Origin: Prochilodus magdalenae
Taxonomy: Eukaryota > Chordata > Actinopteri > Characiformes > Prochilodontidae
Reading direction: 5' to 3'
DNA: 64,000 nucleotides
Assembly (NCBI GenBank): GCA_024036415.1
Contig: JAMWET010001220.1
Location: 124,001-188,000 of the forward strand
The position numbers and the translations under genes are program-made. The notes beneath the pieces were generated by a model, which was given only the letters and a program-made list of their open reading frames with translations, was not told where the DNA came from and made no database searches. Positions 1 to 11,905 of the stretch are shown here, piece by piece; position 1 is the stretch's first letter, and every line of letters starts with the position of its first letter.

Positions 1-230
1 GTCACGCGTCCTTCGCTGGCGCATCTGAAGTAAATCAGCGCGAGATTAACAGGTAGCATTACTGGGGGTCTGTAGGGGCGAACGCTCGGGCTCAGAAGCG
101 TCCAGGGCTGTTAGTCATCCTTCATTATTAATAGCCGTGTCCTGCTGCTGTGAACGGATTCTGCGGCAAGGCTGGTCCCTCAAGACCATGGCCACCCCTA
201 GATCCGCCTGATTAGGATATCTGTGCACAC
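1..230. other. CpG-rich segment at left edge, no coding exon recognised
   Basis: The first 200 bases carry many CpG dinucleotides, unlike the following AT-rich sequence. This suggests the edge of a CpG island whose core lies left of the window. I see no open reading frame with plausible splice sites. It could be promoter-proximal sequence or an untranslated exon of a neighbouring gene, or of a distal cyth1 isoform. That is inference from base composition only. Confidence 0.3.
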
Positions 231-806
231 TTTGGGTGACTGGTCATTCCAACCCTGTGTCCAAACTTACTGCCCTTCGTGTTAGCAGTGCCAGAAAGGC
301 AATGAGAACTTTTCAGAAGTCCTCTATGCAGTATGATTTTGTGATGGCTGGTTTTCCAGTGGCATGTCATAATCATAACCTGGCATTCCCTGCAGAAGCA
401 GTGCCTTATTTCCCCCCCAAGTATATAGAGATCATGCTGTTGTCAGTCCCTGCTTAGGAATGATGCATGGTAATGATGCATGCCAGTGGAGGCCACACAG
501 TACTGGGCTTGCTCATCAAAATGGAAAGACTCCTGTTAATTATTCATTGTGTGGCTCACTAAGTGCATGATGCATCTCGGAATAGAGCTGCAGTTGCAAC
601 AGCCCTCCCTTATCGGAGATCATCTCTCCTAGGATCTCTGCATGGGAGAGATCAGGAAAAGTTAATGGCACTGGAATTTGATTAGCAGTTTGATGTAAGT
701 GCAATACGATAACAACATCCATGCATCAGTGAGTGAGTGAAATGGACAGGAAAAGTGTATAAGACAGAGACTACAAGTTGCAGCCGGCCATCGCACCAAG
801 CTTGTT
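231..806. other. No gene seen
   Basis: This is AT-leaning sequence with frequent stops in all frames. It has no recognisable repeat or domain. Confidence 0.5.
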
Positions 807-960
807 AAAGGGGAATTCCACCGTAAATAAAAATAAATGTGCAATAAAGTTCTCACTTCTACAGAAAATTTAAGCACCAGAATTGTTCACAATGACGTTG
901 ATAGGAACCAGACGTGTAGAGTTTAAAGGAGACCCATTATACTTTTTTCCGTTCCTCTTA
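807..960. repeat. Dispersed repeat family A, copy 1
   Basis: It opens with AAAGGGGAATTCCACC and contains GAATTGTTCACAATGACG followed by a GGAACCAGA block. The opening recurs at 4935, and both blocks recur in the same order at 40088-40422. Shared order at two sites supports an interspersed element, not chance. No coding capacity is visible and the family is not identified. Confidence 0.5.
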
Positions 961-1059
961 CTTCTATGTTTGGGGGCTGCTGGAATAGATTTACATGCTT
1001 CAGTTGTCCCAAAACGCAAATTTTTTTTCGTACTGTACATCTGTATTCATTCTCACAAT

Positions 1060-1277
1060 AAGGATTATGTCACAAGATGAGGTCACCCTGGGTTGATTAG
1101 GATTGTGTTACTAGATGATATCACCTTGGACGAAAAAACTGTGTTACATGATGTCACCTATGTTGATAAAGATTGTGCTACAAGAGTATGTCACCTTGGA
1201 TGGAAAGGACGGTGCTGCGAGATGATGTCATCTGGGTGATATGGATTGTGTTACGAGATGATGTCACTGTGTAATAG
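1060..1277 (+). repeat. Six degenerate tandem units of about 37 bp with CRE-like cores
   Basis: Six diverged units follow the pattern GGATTGTGTTAC-n-AGATGATGTCACCTTGG. Each contains a version of GATGTCAC: GAGGTCAC, GATATCAC, GATGTCAC, TATGTCAC, GATGTCAT and GATGTCAC. Units vary between about 33 and 38 bp. The core resembles a CRE/ATF half-palindrome (TGATGTCA). The element is an old minisatellite; regulatory function is speculative. Confidence 0.6.
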
Positions 1278-1659
1278 AGAAAAGGGCTGGAAATCCAACA
1301 AGGCATTTCAGGCAGCTGAGAAAAGTTGTTTCTGTGGGAGAGAGTTTCTCCCTTAGGTGTGTACTTTGGGCTTTCTAACTTTGTGTACATGCACAGAAAG
1401 CTCCATAGCACTCTAAAGAAAGATGCATCTAAAAGCCTTCTTATGGACAGTTACTATGTGAAAGGGTTATACATACACACCCATGTTTCAGGGTCACTCC
1501 ATAATGTACTATAACATGGACAAAAAAAAATCCCACTAAATGCATAACCCTCTTTCCTTAACCATTCAATGAGACTTGAATAAGTGTACCATAAACTCTG
1601 TAAGAAGCAATCTGCCATTAATCTAGTCCAGCAGCATAAGGCCTTTTGGTCAGACCAAA
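1278..1659. other. No gene seen
   Basis: No repeat, splice-flanked exon or recognisable peptide is visible here. Confidence 0.4.
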
Positions 1660-1741
1660 GTATTAGTAGTAGTACAGAGTATAAGTAGTAGTACAGAGTA
1701 TAAGTAGTAGTAGTAAAGAGTAGTAGTAGGAGTAGTACAGA
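1660..1741 (+). repeat. AGT trinucleotide / TAGTAGTACAGAGTATA microsatellite
   Basis: AGTAGTAGTACAGAGTATA-type units occur in several copies with internal TAG/AGT triplets. It is a low-complexity tract and makes a spurious Tyr/Leu-rich minus-strand reading frame. Confidence 0.8.
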
Positions 1742-4700
1742 GTTGGCTGACCTTACATAAAGCAGGAGCTCTGCTGATCTCTTCGGAAGGATATTTGGCT
1801 TCCTGTGTCCTTTTATACCCGAGGGCTTTTTGACCATCTCTATGTCTGTATCACACTGAGACGGCTCTCTGTTACATCCATTCTGTAATCTCGTAAGGGG
1901 CATTAAGCCCTGAAATGCAAGCCCTAATCAGTTTTACTTGATGTTGAGCATGCTCCTGTTCAGGAGGCTGCCCTGCATCCTTGGTCTGCACCCTGTCAGT
2001 CTGCTTCAAAGAAAGTGTTCACATGGAAATGAATGAGAGCATGATTCTGTAATGCTGATTCCTGCTCCATTTTCTGATGCATTTACATCACCCTTATACT
2101 CACAGATTCATGGAAACTATGGATTTCAGGGAATTTCATTCAAATGACTAACACAGCCATCAATACAAGTAGTGCACCTAGGCAAGCTCCATGTTGCCAA
2201 AGCTTAGCCAATTATTGCTATAAGCAGTAGAAGTAGTTGCTTAGGTTTTATTTTAAAATTGTAATATTTTTCAGTCAAGCGAAATGAACAAAAATAATGT
2301 TTACTCCTATGCAGGAAGTGTTTTTTGGTAGAGATAGTTCTTAATGTCACTTGATTTTCAGATTTTGCCTTTACTTTGAAACAGGGATCCAACTGCTCAC
2401 CATGTGGCCATGAGAGACAGGGATGCAGTCTCACTTCCTGTTCTAAAATGAGGGGTGTGGCTCAAATTAGGCTCAGCCTATGAACTATGAACTCTGATCT
2501 TGTTTACACCTGGTCACCTTGGGCGTCTTTTGTATCAGGGTTATCTGTAAAGCCACAAGCAATGCAAATGTAAACGAGGCAAGGCAAAATGGATAGTCCG
2601 CTTGCTCAAACCCATTCAGGAGGTGATCTCGGACACGTTCAAGCTGTCTCTATAAGACACAGTCCATAACCGAAACTCCTCCACATGCAGCAGGTCACTG
2701 GGCATATGATCGGTGTCTTCCAGGAAGATGATCATAGAGGATGGGCATTGTTTGGCTGCCGGGGTTAAACAAAACGGTTAATACTTAAATGCTAAGTTGT
2801 GAATTTCCTCTTTAACATGGCAAAGGAAGAGGCTGAACGAACGAACAGCTGGTAATTTGTTGCATAACAAGTGGATTTGCATGTTCCATCCCACACAGCA
2901 ATCAATTCGACTGGCGAGTGTCCCGGCAGCTAAAGTCATATCAGGATATATTCCAGGTAAAAATCACATGACGTGACCGCTGTATAAATGGGGGTTCTGT
3001 GTTTCCGTGTTAAACTCCTGATGAATCTTAATCTTTCAGCTTCACCTTAAAAGAAATCGAAATGTGTTTTTTAAGCAGCATTAAAATAAATAAAGTATTA
3101 TTTGCACAAGTGTTTACAGTATTTTGGGCTTAGGGTTTCCCCATAGAAAGTAGCCTATAAATAAATGACTGTTTTGTACATATTCAGCTTATTACACTCT
3201 CAGTTAATTTATTGGATTTAAGCATCATAACGTTTGTAATTTTTTAGTGTGTAAATACTGAAATAGCTTTTGGGACTGTTTGAACTAATTTGGTATGGGA
3301 CCATGCTAGCAAACAATGCACTAGCAGCAGAGATATCAGTAACAGTGTTTACATGCACACAGCAGGGATGGAATGCATGTGGAAAAGTGGGACAAAATAA
3401 TGAAACCTCAGCGTGACAGTCGGCAGAGTGATCTCAGCATTTAACCTCCGCTAATACTGCAGTATTAGTCAGCATGTATAAAAACATTAGGTGGAACTTG
3501 GCAATCAATTAGTGCTGTCTACATTTCATTTGATGAGATGAGCTGTCTTCGCTAGTCTACTATCAAACTAATCTAACAGTGTTCTGATATTTACAGTTAA
3601 TATTGCAGTGATGCTGTAGATGTGGTAATTCTGCTGTTTGCTGATGACCACTCGAATGCAGTAGAGAGTTTGCAGTTATTGCATGTACATTGCTCTTCGT
3701 GTCTTTTGGCCGGTTTAACCAGATTAGAATTTCACCAGGAGAAACTTTACCTCCTATAAAGCATGCTGAGCGTTTCCCCCAGCTCCTCAAGTCCTAACCA
3801 ATGGGTGAGCTAGATTAGCTACATCTACCTATATACCTTGCTGATGGAATAATGATTTATGTTGGGATGTAGAAGAATATTAATACAGTGGAGTATTGCA
3901 GTATTGTATTTTGAGAATCTGTATTAACTCTCAGGAAGACTGTATTGATTTTGAATTTGTAATGATTTTGAAGCAGTTCAGTGTAAAGGTTGGTGGCAGA
4001 CAGTGGATTAGTTTGCTGCCACTAGAAAGCAGTGTTGTAATCTCTTTTCAGCCATTAAAATCGTCCGCTCTATCGAACAGGTAGCATAAGGACACACTGC
4101 TAATGTTAACATTAGCAAGCCTAGGCATATGGTGGTGTGTTTTATACTATGACACAACTGCAGCCAGGAAATCAGTCTTGGAAGGCTGGTCTGAACCTGA
4201 TCTTTCGGGAATCAGGGTTGTGGTGTGGATATTATCTGAACATTCTTATCCTGGAGCGATGCTGCAACAGCCAGATTCTATAATGCTAAAGCAGCAACTT
4301 TGAATGCCATTAACCATTACGTGCTAAGACTCTGTAAATTGTGACGTCCTGCACATGGTGAATTGTTTTACATATCTACTACTTTACTTATTTTCATGTA
4401 CTGCCCTCCAAGTCCCTGTTTCTATGCTTTTAAATATAGAAAATGTATTTATATATGAAAATAATTCAAATTATAAACAAAAACAGGAACATTTTCAACC
4501 GAAGCATAACAATAAACTCCCTCTGCTTGGTCACTGACGCCATCGGCAGGTGCATGGTCTGTGAGTTGTGAGTGTGATCACTGCACTCACCACGAATCTT
4601 GCTTTTCGGCTCACGGTACCCAAACTGAGCACAACCAGCTGAACCCAGATCAGACGGCCTGCCGAGAGGGGCTCTGAATTTAGACAAGGAGCTGCTGTTA

Positions 4701-4934
4701 GATCAGATGGCTAAAGCGGGAATCGTTATGAGTGACAGGCTGAGTGATAAGCTGTTCTTCTCTGCCTGCACCAGTGTGTGTGTCCATGCGCGTATGCGTG
4801 TGGGCTGCTTGTGTGAACCACCTGTGTCTCTGGAGCGCTCTGCCTCCCACATACAGAGCACACTAAAGCGATGAGACACTTTTGAACCTGCTCAAAGAGA
4901 ATGCAACATACCATTCTCGCTGAGCTTGTCTCTT
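1742..4934. other. No gene seen
   Basis: The 3.2 kb holds short frames only, with no match to a protein family I know. It has no convincing exon with flanking AG and GT plus conserved coding sequence, and no tandem repeat. Confidence 0.5.
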
Positions 4935-5010
4935 TAAAGGGGAATTCCACCATCATTTTTACATATTGGTCTCATTATTCCATCATTATGATGTAAAGCA
5001 AAGTCAGTCA
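4935..5010. repeat. Dispersed repeat family A, copy 2 (partial)
   Basis: The segment starts with AAAGGGGAATTCCACC, identical to the start of the copy at 807. A similar AT-rich continuation follows. The right boundary is uncertain. Confidence 0.4.
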
Positions 5011-6190
5011 GTGTATTTATGTAACTAATGCTTTGTGGAGAAACTGACTCTGATTTCTTTAAGTAGTAATGGTGATGCAGAATGTCTACAATGCAAATGT
5101 AACCATTTACCTGAACACAGATCTATTATGTCTTTGGCATCAAGTAGGATATTATTAAATATTATATGTAATGCTTTTACTGTAGGCATTAGAGGCACTA
5201 AATAGGATTCCTGTAATCACCACCAAAAATGATTCTCTGAGCATTTCACATCAAAGCTCCCTAAATTGTTTTGATCACACCTTCACAGTAAAAGTATGTC
5301 GGTAGAACATTTAGAACTCCAGGTTCTCACATTCAGAAAGTTTGCATGCAGTATCAACATCATAATGACTGACTCCAAGATGCCTGCACTGATCACTGAC
5401 TTGATCCCTTGGGTTATGGTGCTCTCTGGTAGAGAGTAACATGAGCAAGCTTGTCCAAAGGGAAACATGGAACACAATTTTAGTGTAAACCAATGGGCCA
5501 TCAGTAAACGTTTATGCAATATGCATATTTTATAGCGCACTTCCATGAGCTCATCAGTCACAGAATTCATGAAAATGTTCCAAGAAACTGAATAATTGAT
5601 TCTTTTTTGATTGAGGACTAGTTTTTCCCAGGGAAAAAAAATTGGACTAGTAGTTTATAGCCTAGTGGTCTGAGACTTCACGTGTTTTTGTTTATGCACC
5701 AGGAAACCTTAAGAAAGTTAAAGTGTAACCAGAACTACTTTTCACTGTGTTGCTCTACTGGAACCAACTTGAATAAGAACAGCTTTAGGACTTTAAAAGC
5801 TTAGGAGTTCAAAGCTAAAACTGCATGCTGCTGAACTGTACATACTGTATTTTTAATGGTGCTGTACTGATTTTTCCGTACTAGGATGCATGTGTACTCA
5901 GTATGGTAACGTGGTTTAGGACACCTCCATTCTCTCAATTCTGTCCTGCACTAAGACCTGTATTGTAGTAGGGATAGCGTAGTTCTACTGTATTGTCAGT
6001 ACTTTAATATGTACAAGACATACAGAGGATTGAAATTGTGTTGCTCTCTGACCCAAGATGCAGCACATAAACATTTAACGATAAATAGATTATAACTAAA
6101 ACAAGAACATGAGAATATTTGATATGTTAAACAGTAAACATAAAACAGATGAATGCAGGACATATGATAAAATAAAAAAAGGGCCCTGAG
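5011..6190. other. No gene seen
   Basis: This is AT-rich sequence without recognisable exons or repeats. Confidence 0.5.
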
Positions 6191-6206
6191 TTTGTGTTTG
6201 TGTGTT

Positions 6207-6239
<33 letters not shown>

Positions 6240-6240
6240 A
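6191..6240 (+). repeat. (TG)n / TTTG microsatellite
   Basis: TTTGTGTTTGTGTG passes into a pure (TG)n run that ends at GTAGG. Confidence 0.95.
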
Positions 6241-6607
6241 GGAGGCAGAAGTGGGAGGGGGTCAGAGCAGGGAGGGAGTTCAGCGTCCTGACAGCCTGAT
6301 GGATGTAGCTGTCCCTTTCAGTGACTCATGTGCTACATTTTTCTTAAATTTCCTATGTTTTCCTGTTTATAATGTCTTTGTGGTTATATATAACATAAAC
6401 CATCATAACTCCTTTCAATGTGGTGATGTTCTGACTGCTCTTTATCCCTATCTCTTGATCCCACAGTGGGGAAATTTGCAATGTTACAGCAACATAGAGG
6501 AAAGAACAGAAGTGTCAGGAAACATACAAATAATAAATAAGATCTATATATACAAAGAATTACAGAAAATATATAATGAAATACTAAAACTTTAAACCCA
6601 GAAGACA

Positions 6608-9503
6608 GCAGTTTTATTGCACACAGTAGAATAGAGGTAGAGTACTGTGTATTATTGCACACAGTAGAATAGAGGTAGAGTACTGTGTATTATTGCACCC
6701 AGTAGAATAGAGGTAGAGTACTGTGTATTATTGCACACAGTAGAATAGAGGTAGAGTACTGTGTATTATTGCACACAGTAGAATAGAGGTAGAGTACTGT
6801 GTATTATTGCACACAGTAGAATAGAGGTAGAGTACTGTGTATTATTGCACACAGTAGAATAGAGGTAGAGTACTGTGTATTATTGCACACAGTAGAATAG
6901 AAGTAGAGTACTGTGTAGAGGAATAGAGGTAGATTACTGGGTATTATTGCACACAGTAGAATAGAGGTAGAGTACTGTGTATTATTGCACACCAGTAGAA
7001 TAGAGGTAGAGAGTACTGGTATTATTGCACATAGTAGAATAGAGGTAGAGTATTGCACACAGTAGAATAGAGGTAGAGTACTGTGTATTATTGCACATAG
7101 TAGAATAGAGGTAGAGTACTGTGTATTATTGCACATAGTAGAATAGAGGTAGAGTACTGTGTATTATTGCACATAGTAGAATAGAGGTAGAGTACTGGGT
7201 ATTATTGCACACAGTAGAATAGAGGTAGAGTACTGGGTATTATTGCACACAGTAGAATAGAGGTAGAGTACTGGGTATTATTGCACACAGTAGAATAGAG
7301 GTAGAGTACTGTGTATTATTGCACACAGTAGAATAGAGGTAGAGTACTGTGTATTATTGCACACAGTAGAATAGAGGTAGAGTACTGTGTATTATTGCAC
7401 ACAGTAGAATAGAGGTAGAGTACTGTGTATTATTGCACACAGTAGAATAGAGGTAGAGTACTGGGTATTATTGCACACAGTAGAATAGAGGTAGAGTACT
7501 GTGTATTATTGCACACAGTAGAATAGAGGTAGAGTACTGTGTATTATTGCACACAGTAGAATAGAGGTAGAGTACTGTGTATTATTGCACACAGTAGAAT
7601 AGAGGTAGAGTACTGTGTATTATTGCACACAGTAGAATAGAGGTAGATTACTGGGTATTATTGCACACAGTAGAATAGAGGTAGAGTACTGTGTATTATT
7701 GCACACAGTAGAATAGAGGTAGAGTACTGTGTATTATTGCACACACAGTACATAGAGGTAGAGTACTGTGATTGCACACAGTAGAATAGAGGTAGAGTAC
7801 TGTGTATTATTGCACACAGTAGAATAGAGGTAGAGTACTGTGTATTATTGCACACAGTAGAATAGAGGTAGAGTACTGGGTATTATTGCACACAGTAGAA
7901 TAGAGGTAGAGTACTGGGTATTATTGCACACACCAAGAATAGAGGTAGAGTACTGTGTATTATTGCACACAGTAGAATAGAGGTAGAGTACTGGGTATTA
8001 TTGCACACAGTAGAATAGAGGTAGAGTACTGTGTATTATTGCACATAGTAGAATAGAGGTAGAGTACTGTGTATTATTGCACACAGTAGAATAGAGGTAG
8101 AGTACTGGGTATTATTGCACACAGTAGAATAGAGGTAGAGTACTGGGTATTATTGCACACAGTAGAATAGAGGTAGAGTACTGGGTATTATTGCACACAG
8201 TAGAATAGAGGTAGAGTACTGTGTATTATTGAACACAGAAGAAAACACGTCTATAAAACAGTATAATTGCAAACAGTAGAATAGAGGTAGAGTACTGTGT
8301 ATTATTGCACACAGTAGAATCGAGAGGTAAGAGTTACTGTGTATTATTGCACACAGTAGAATAGAGGTAGAGTACTGGGTATTATTGCACAGTGAGTAGA
8401 ATAGAGGTAGTAGTACTGGGTATTATGCACCAGTTAGAATAGAGGTAGAGTACTGGGTATTATTGCACACAGTAGAATAGAGGTAGAGTACTGTGTATTA
8501 TTGCATACAGTAGGATATAGAATGTAGAGTACTGGGTATTATTGCATACAGTAGAATAGAGGTAGATTACTGGGTATTATTGCACACAGTAGAATAGAGG
8601 TAGAGTACTGTGTATTATTGCACACAGTAGAATAGAGGTAGAGTACTGTGTATTATTGCACACAGTAGAATAGAGGTAGAGTACTGTGTATTATTGCACA
8701 CAGTAGAATAGAGGTAGATTACTGGGTATTATTGCACACAGTAGAATAGAGGTAGATTACTGGGTATTATTGCACACAGTAGAATAGAGGTAGATTACTG
8801 GGTATTATTGCACACAGTAGAATAGAGGTAGATTACTGGGTATTATTGCACACAGTAGAATAGAGGTAGAGTACTGGGTATTATTGCACACAGTAGAATA
8901 GAGGTAGATTACTGGGTATTATTGCACACAGTAGAATAGAGGTAGATTACTGGGTATTATTGCACACAGTAGAATAGAGGTAGATTACTGGGTATTATTG
9001 CACACAGTAGAATAGAGGTAGATTACTGGGTATTATTGCACACAGTAGAATAGAGGTAGAGTACTGGGTATTATTGCACACAGTAGAATAGAGGTAGAGT
9101 ACTGGGTATTATTGCACACAGTAGAATAGAGGTAGAGTACTGGGTATTATTGCACACAGTAGAATAGAGGTAGAGTACTGGGTATTATTGCAAACAGTAG
9201 AAGAGAGGTAGAGTTATGGGTATTTATTGCACACAGTAGAATAGAGGTAGAGTACTGGGATTACGGTGCACACAGTAGAATAGAGGGAGAGTACTGGGTA
9301 TTATTGCACACAGTAGAATAGAGGTAGAGTACTGGGTATTATTGCACATAGTAGAATAGAGGTAGTGTAGTATGGGTATTATTGCAAACACAGTAGAATA
9401 GAGGTAGACTGGTATTACTGTAGAATTAGGTAGAGTATGGTGTAATGCGCAACACAGTAGAATAGAGGTAGAGTACTGGGTATTATTGCACATAGTAGAA
9501 TAG
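6608..9503 (-). repeat. 38-bp minisatellite, about 76 copies
   Basis: The unit contains CAGTAGAATAGAGGTAGAG, then TACTGTGTATTATTGCACA. Successive AGTAGAAT starts are 38 bases apart (6663, 6701 and so on). Variant positions form blocks. GTGTATT dominates the left part, GGGTATT is commoner to the right, and a GATTACTGGG variant forms runs near 8700-9060. Irregular or broken units lie at about 6900-7050, 7740-7790, 8220-8420 and 9180-9450. The period is not a multiple of three and the repeated minus-strand peptides it yields are not real proteins. Confidence 0.97.
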
Positions 9504-9517
9504 ACTACTGTAGAAAC

Positions 9518-9800
9518 AGACTACTGACGGGAGTGGCTGTTATGCAGTCTGACAGCGACTGGAAGGAAGGATCTGCGGCATCTCTCCTTCACACACCGTG
9601 TGTGCAGCAGCCGGGCACTGAAGGAGCTGCCCAGTGCTTCCAGAGAATGATACATGGGGTGGGACAGGTTCTTCAGCGTGTGTTTGAACTTAGTCCTCAT
9701 TCTCCTGTCTCCCGCCACCTCCACTGGGTCAAGATGACACCCTAGGACAGAGCTGGACTTCTTGATGATTCTGTTCAGTCTCTTCCTGTCAGCGACAAGG
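9518..9800 (-). pseudogene. LINE ORF2 C-terminal remnant
   Basis: The minus-strand frame is open for about 93 codons and ends at a TAG near 9521. Residues include an RIIKKSSSVLGCHLDPVEV block, then SHPMYHSLEALGSSFSARLL, then CVKERCRRSFLPVAVRLHN before the stop. This arrangement (LGC-LDPVEV, SHP-H-L--LGSSFS-RLL, RCVKER-RRSFLP-AVRLYN) is the familiar C-terminus of reverse-transcriptase proteins of fish LINEs. Only this end is present, so it is a dead fragment. The 38-bp array starts within about 20 bases of the stop. Confidence 0.75.
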
Positions 9801-10924
9801 CTTTAAAGAGCCTATATCCAACATTGTTCGACTGTAATGTTACGATGTGAGGTTTTAAGCACTGAACCAGTCATATTCCTTTTTACCTTTTAAATTAAAC
9901 CCACTGATTTTGTTAGTTTGCTGAAGACTGAAATATCAAAGCGTTATCTGTTCTGATTGGCTGTCCTGTCTTAAGACAAAAAGCAGTCCAGGCTGAAATA
10001 AGCTGAGCTGTAGGCTGAAATATCAGATATGTGTAAACATGGAAGTGTTTCTATAAAATCACAAAGATAATGAACTCTAAATGATTTCATGCAGTTTACT
10101 TTTCATATGTGAACCATATAGACCAGGGAGTGGACAGTGTGTATGAAAGGCTTGGGGATAAAGTCCTGTAAAACATGAGCTCATCCCTTCTTTCCAGTGC
10201 CTCTCTCCCAAGCCTCCACACAGCCATGCGCAGTGGGCTGCATAGGTGAGGATAAGGACAGGCTGTGTGGGTGTTTGCAGTGTTTCAGCAGAGCAACTGA
10301 AGCCTTCCACCTCAGGGGAGAGAGAAAGAGAGACGGTATACATCAGATCGCATGTCAGGTCTTGAAAGTTTGTATGGGCCTCGTTTCGGGGATTTCTCAT
10401 CCCATTTCATCTCTGGGCACTCTGACAGCTCCCCTGATACCCGACGGGATAAGTTTGCAGCAGCTGCCACCGGCCTTCTTGTTTCAGAGTCTTTGGGGAG
10501 GTGAAATGCCAGTCAGTTCAGTCTGCAGTGTTCTATTTGGTGACCACTTGGTGGCGACATTGCAGCACTGTTGAAATATTGCAGGATTTTAAATAGAGAG
10601 AGGTGTAGAGTTGCAGTAGATGACAGAGAGCCCATTTCATTGGTCAAAATGGGTTTTAAGTACAGGTTATTCCATTTTCAGGAGATGTTTATGAGTAGAT
10701 GTGTTACCATCCACTTGCATAAGGCATGGGAGAGTCAGGACAGTGAATGAATGATTAAAGGATTCAGAAAAAAATAGACCTCCAAACAAGCAGGATGACC
10801 TGCTGAACCATAAAATGTGATTATCAGATAAACAGTGCATGAAGCTTTCATCTTTGAGAGAGAGAAGAAAATCAAGTTTCACTTTTACATCAGACTTGAA
10901 AACATTCATATGTGTTTCTGTTCA
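9801..10924. other. No gene seen
   Basis: No recognisable exon is present. Overlapping short frames on both strands near 10.1-10.5 kb lack any family signature. Confidence 0.5.
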
Positions 10925-11345
10925 TCTTTTCACAAATCAACACTATGGGGCTGAAAGGATGTGTAGCTGTCAAGAAGCCCCTCACTGAAAAAGCACTGAA
11001 TCAAATAAACAAGGAAGCTGCTAGTGTTCTCAGAACATTAGACTGACCACCCCAGAGTCCAGACCTCAACATCAACTGAATGTGTTTGGGATTACTTGGA
11101 TCATGAGAAGCAGAAAATGCGACCACCTTCTAAGACTGAACTTCGGAGGTGTGAAAAAGCATCCCTGATGATTTCTTTGACAAATTGATGGCAAGTCTGA
11201 AATAAGTAGAAGCTGTAATGATGCCATATGTGGTTTGTAGTTGTTGAGGCTTCTGTGTAAAATGTTTTCTGCTGTTTTCTTCTTCTAGACATGACTGCAA
11301 CTTGAGTTATGGACCAAAGTGCAATTCAAGTGATTACTTCACTAT
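10925..11345 (+). mobile_element. Tc1/mariner-like remnant, copy A (internally deleted)
   Basis: Conceptual reading gives GLKGCVAVKKPL near the left, then QSPDLNINECVWDYLDHEKQ-like sequence. Further on is a frame reading DDFFDKLMASLK and VEAVM. These match the N-terminal side and the SPDLNPIE--W / C-terminal side of Tc1 transposases. Several stops and frameshifts interrupt it. The two halves are joined with far less sequence between them than a full transposase needs. The same joined structure recurs at 61600-61860. Ends are approximate. Confidence 0.6.
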
Positions 11346-11466
11346 TAAATTGGTATTTAGACAAAGTTTAGGTTTAAAGGCTTTATGTATGTGCAAGTTA
11401 GCTGGATCTCGTTATGAGCTATGAGCCATAATTAATGAAACATTTAATTAGGTGCACCTTGTAGCT

Positions 11467-11905
11467 ACACTCAGTGTCCATTTTATTAGCTTCCCTTACC
11501 ATGCAAGTGCACACTGTAGTTCTACAGCAACCGATTGTTGTCTGTCTGTTTCTCTGCATGCTTCGTTATCTTCAGTGGGTAGGAGCCACCCAGGACCACC
11601 ACTGAGTTTTGAGTATATGGCACTTTATTCCAAATAAGAATGAAGGAAACTGTGTCTGATCCACACAAAGCAAGTATTATTGGTGGATAGTGGATAGGAA
11701 TGTTAGTGTGTACGCAAAACGGATCAGACTCAGAATTGTTTCTGGAGTTTAGTGACAGTAGAACCAAAATATGTGGCCCAACAGGATCTATTAACCAGAA
11801 TCTGATCTCTGATGCAGGATGACTAACACAAATTGTGCAGCATTAGAGTGCCCAGAGTGTATTTGCAATATCCGTGTACTGGCCACTTTACTAGAAACAC
11901 ATGCT
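11467..11905. repeat. Dispersed repeat family B (non-coding DNA element), copy 1
   Basis: The left end reads ACTCAGTGTCCATTTTATTAG and the right end GGCCACTTTACTAGAAACAC, which are roughly inverted versions of each other. Internal blocks include TCTGTTTCTCTGCATGCTT and a GGATCAGAC-CAG segment. From memory, this structure resembles an abundant palindromic non-autonomous DNA element of several fishes. Fragments of the same family appear at 33850-33960 and about 62640-62685. It has no coding capacity. Confidence 0.5.

Larger units (their letters stand above)
6440..9800 (-). mobile_element. 5'-truncated LINE (non-LTR retrotransposon) with expanded 3' UTR
   Basis: Read on the minus strand, 9800-9518 encodes the C-terminal end of a fish non-LTR retrotransposon ORF2-type protein, ending in a stop. 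About 2.9 kb of a 38-bp tandem repeat follows. Beyond it lies a tail (about 6491-6457) whose minus-strand reading TGCAAATTTCCCCACTGTGG is typical of the 3' ends of teleost LINEs. Coding end, repeat and tail lie in the right order and orientation for a single element. On that basis I infer that the 38-bp array is an expansion inside its 3' UTR. No upstream ORF2 sequence is present, as expected for a 5'-truncated insertion. The exact clade is not determined. Confidence 0.65.

Noticed and set aside
1454..1903. 149-codon minus-strand frame
   Set aside because: Its middle is a Tyr/Leu stretch from the AGT microsatellite. No domain, splice site or conserved motif is present.
6251..6330. Second LINE fragment next to the (TG)n tract
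   Set aside because: AGTTCAGCGTCCTGACAGCC and TGATGG-T--AGCTGTCCC resemble LINE untranslated sequence. The match is short and lies outside the inferred LINE end, so I did not annotate it.
6804..9493. Minus-strand frames with repeated CNNTQYSTSILL-type peptides
   Set aside because: They arise from the 38-bp repeat. The period is not a multiple of three, units shift frame, and irregular units break them. Not a repeat protein.
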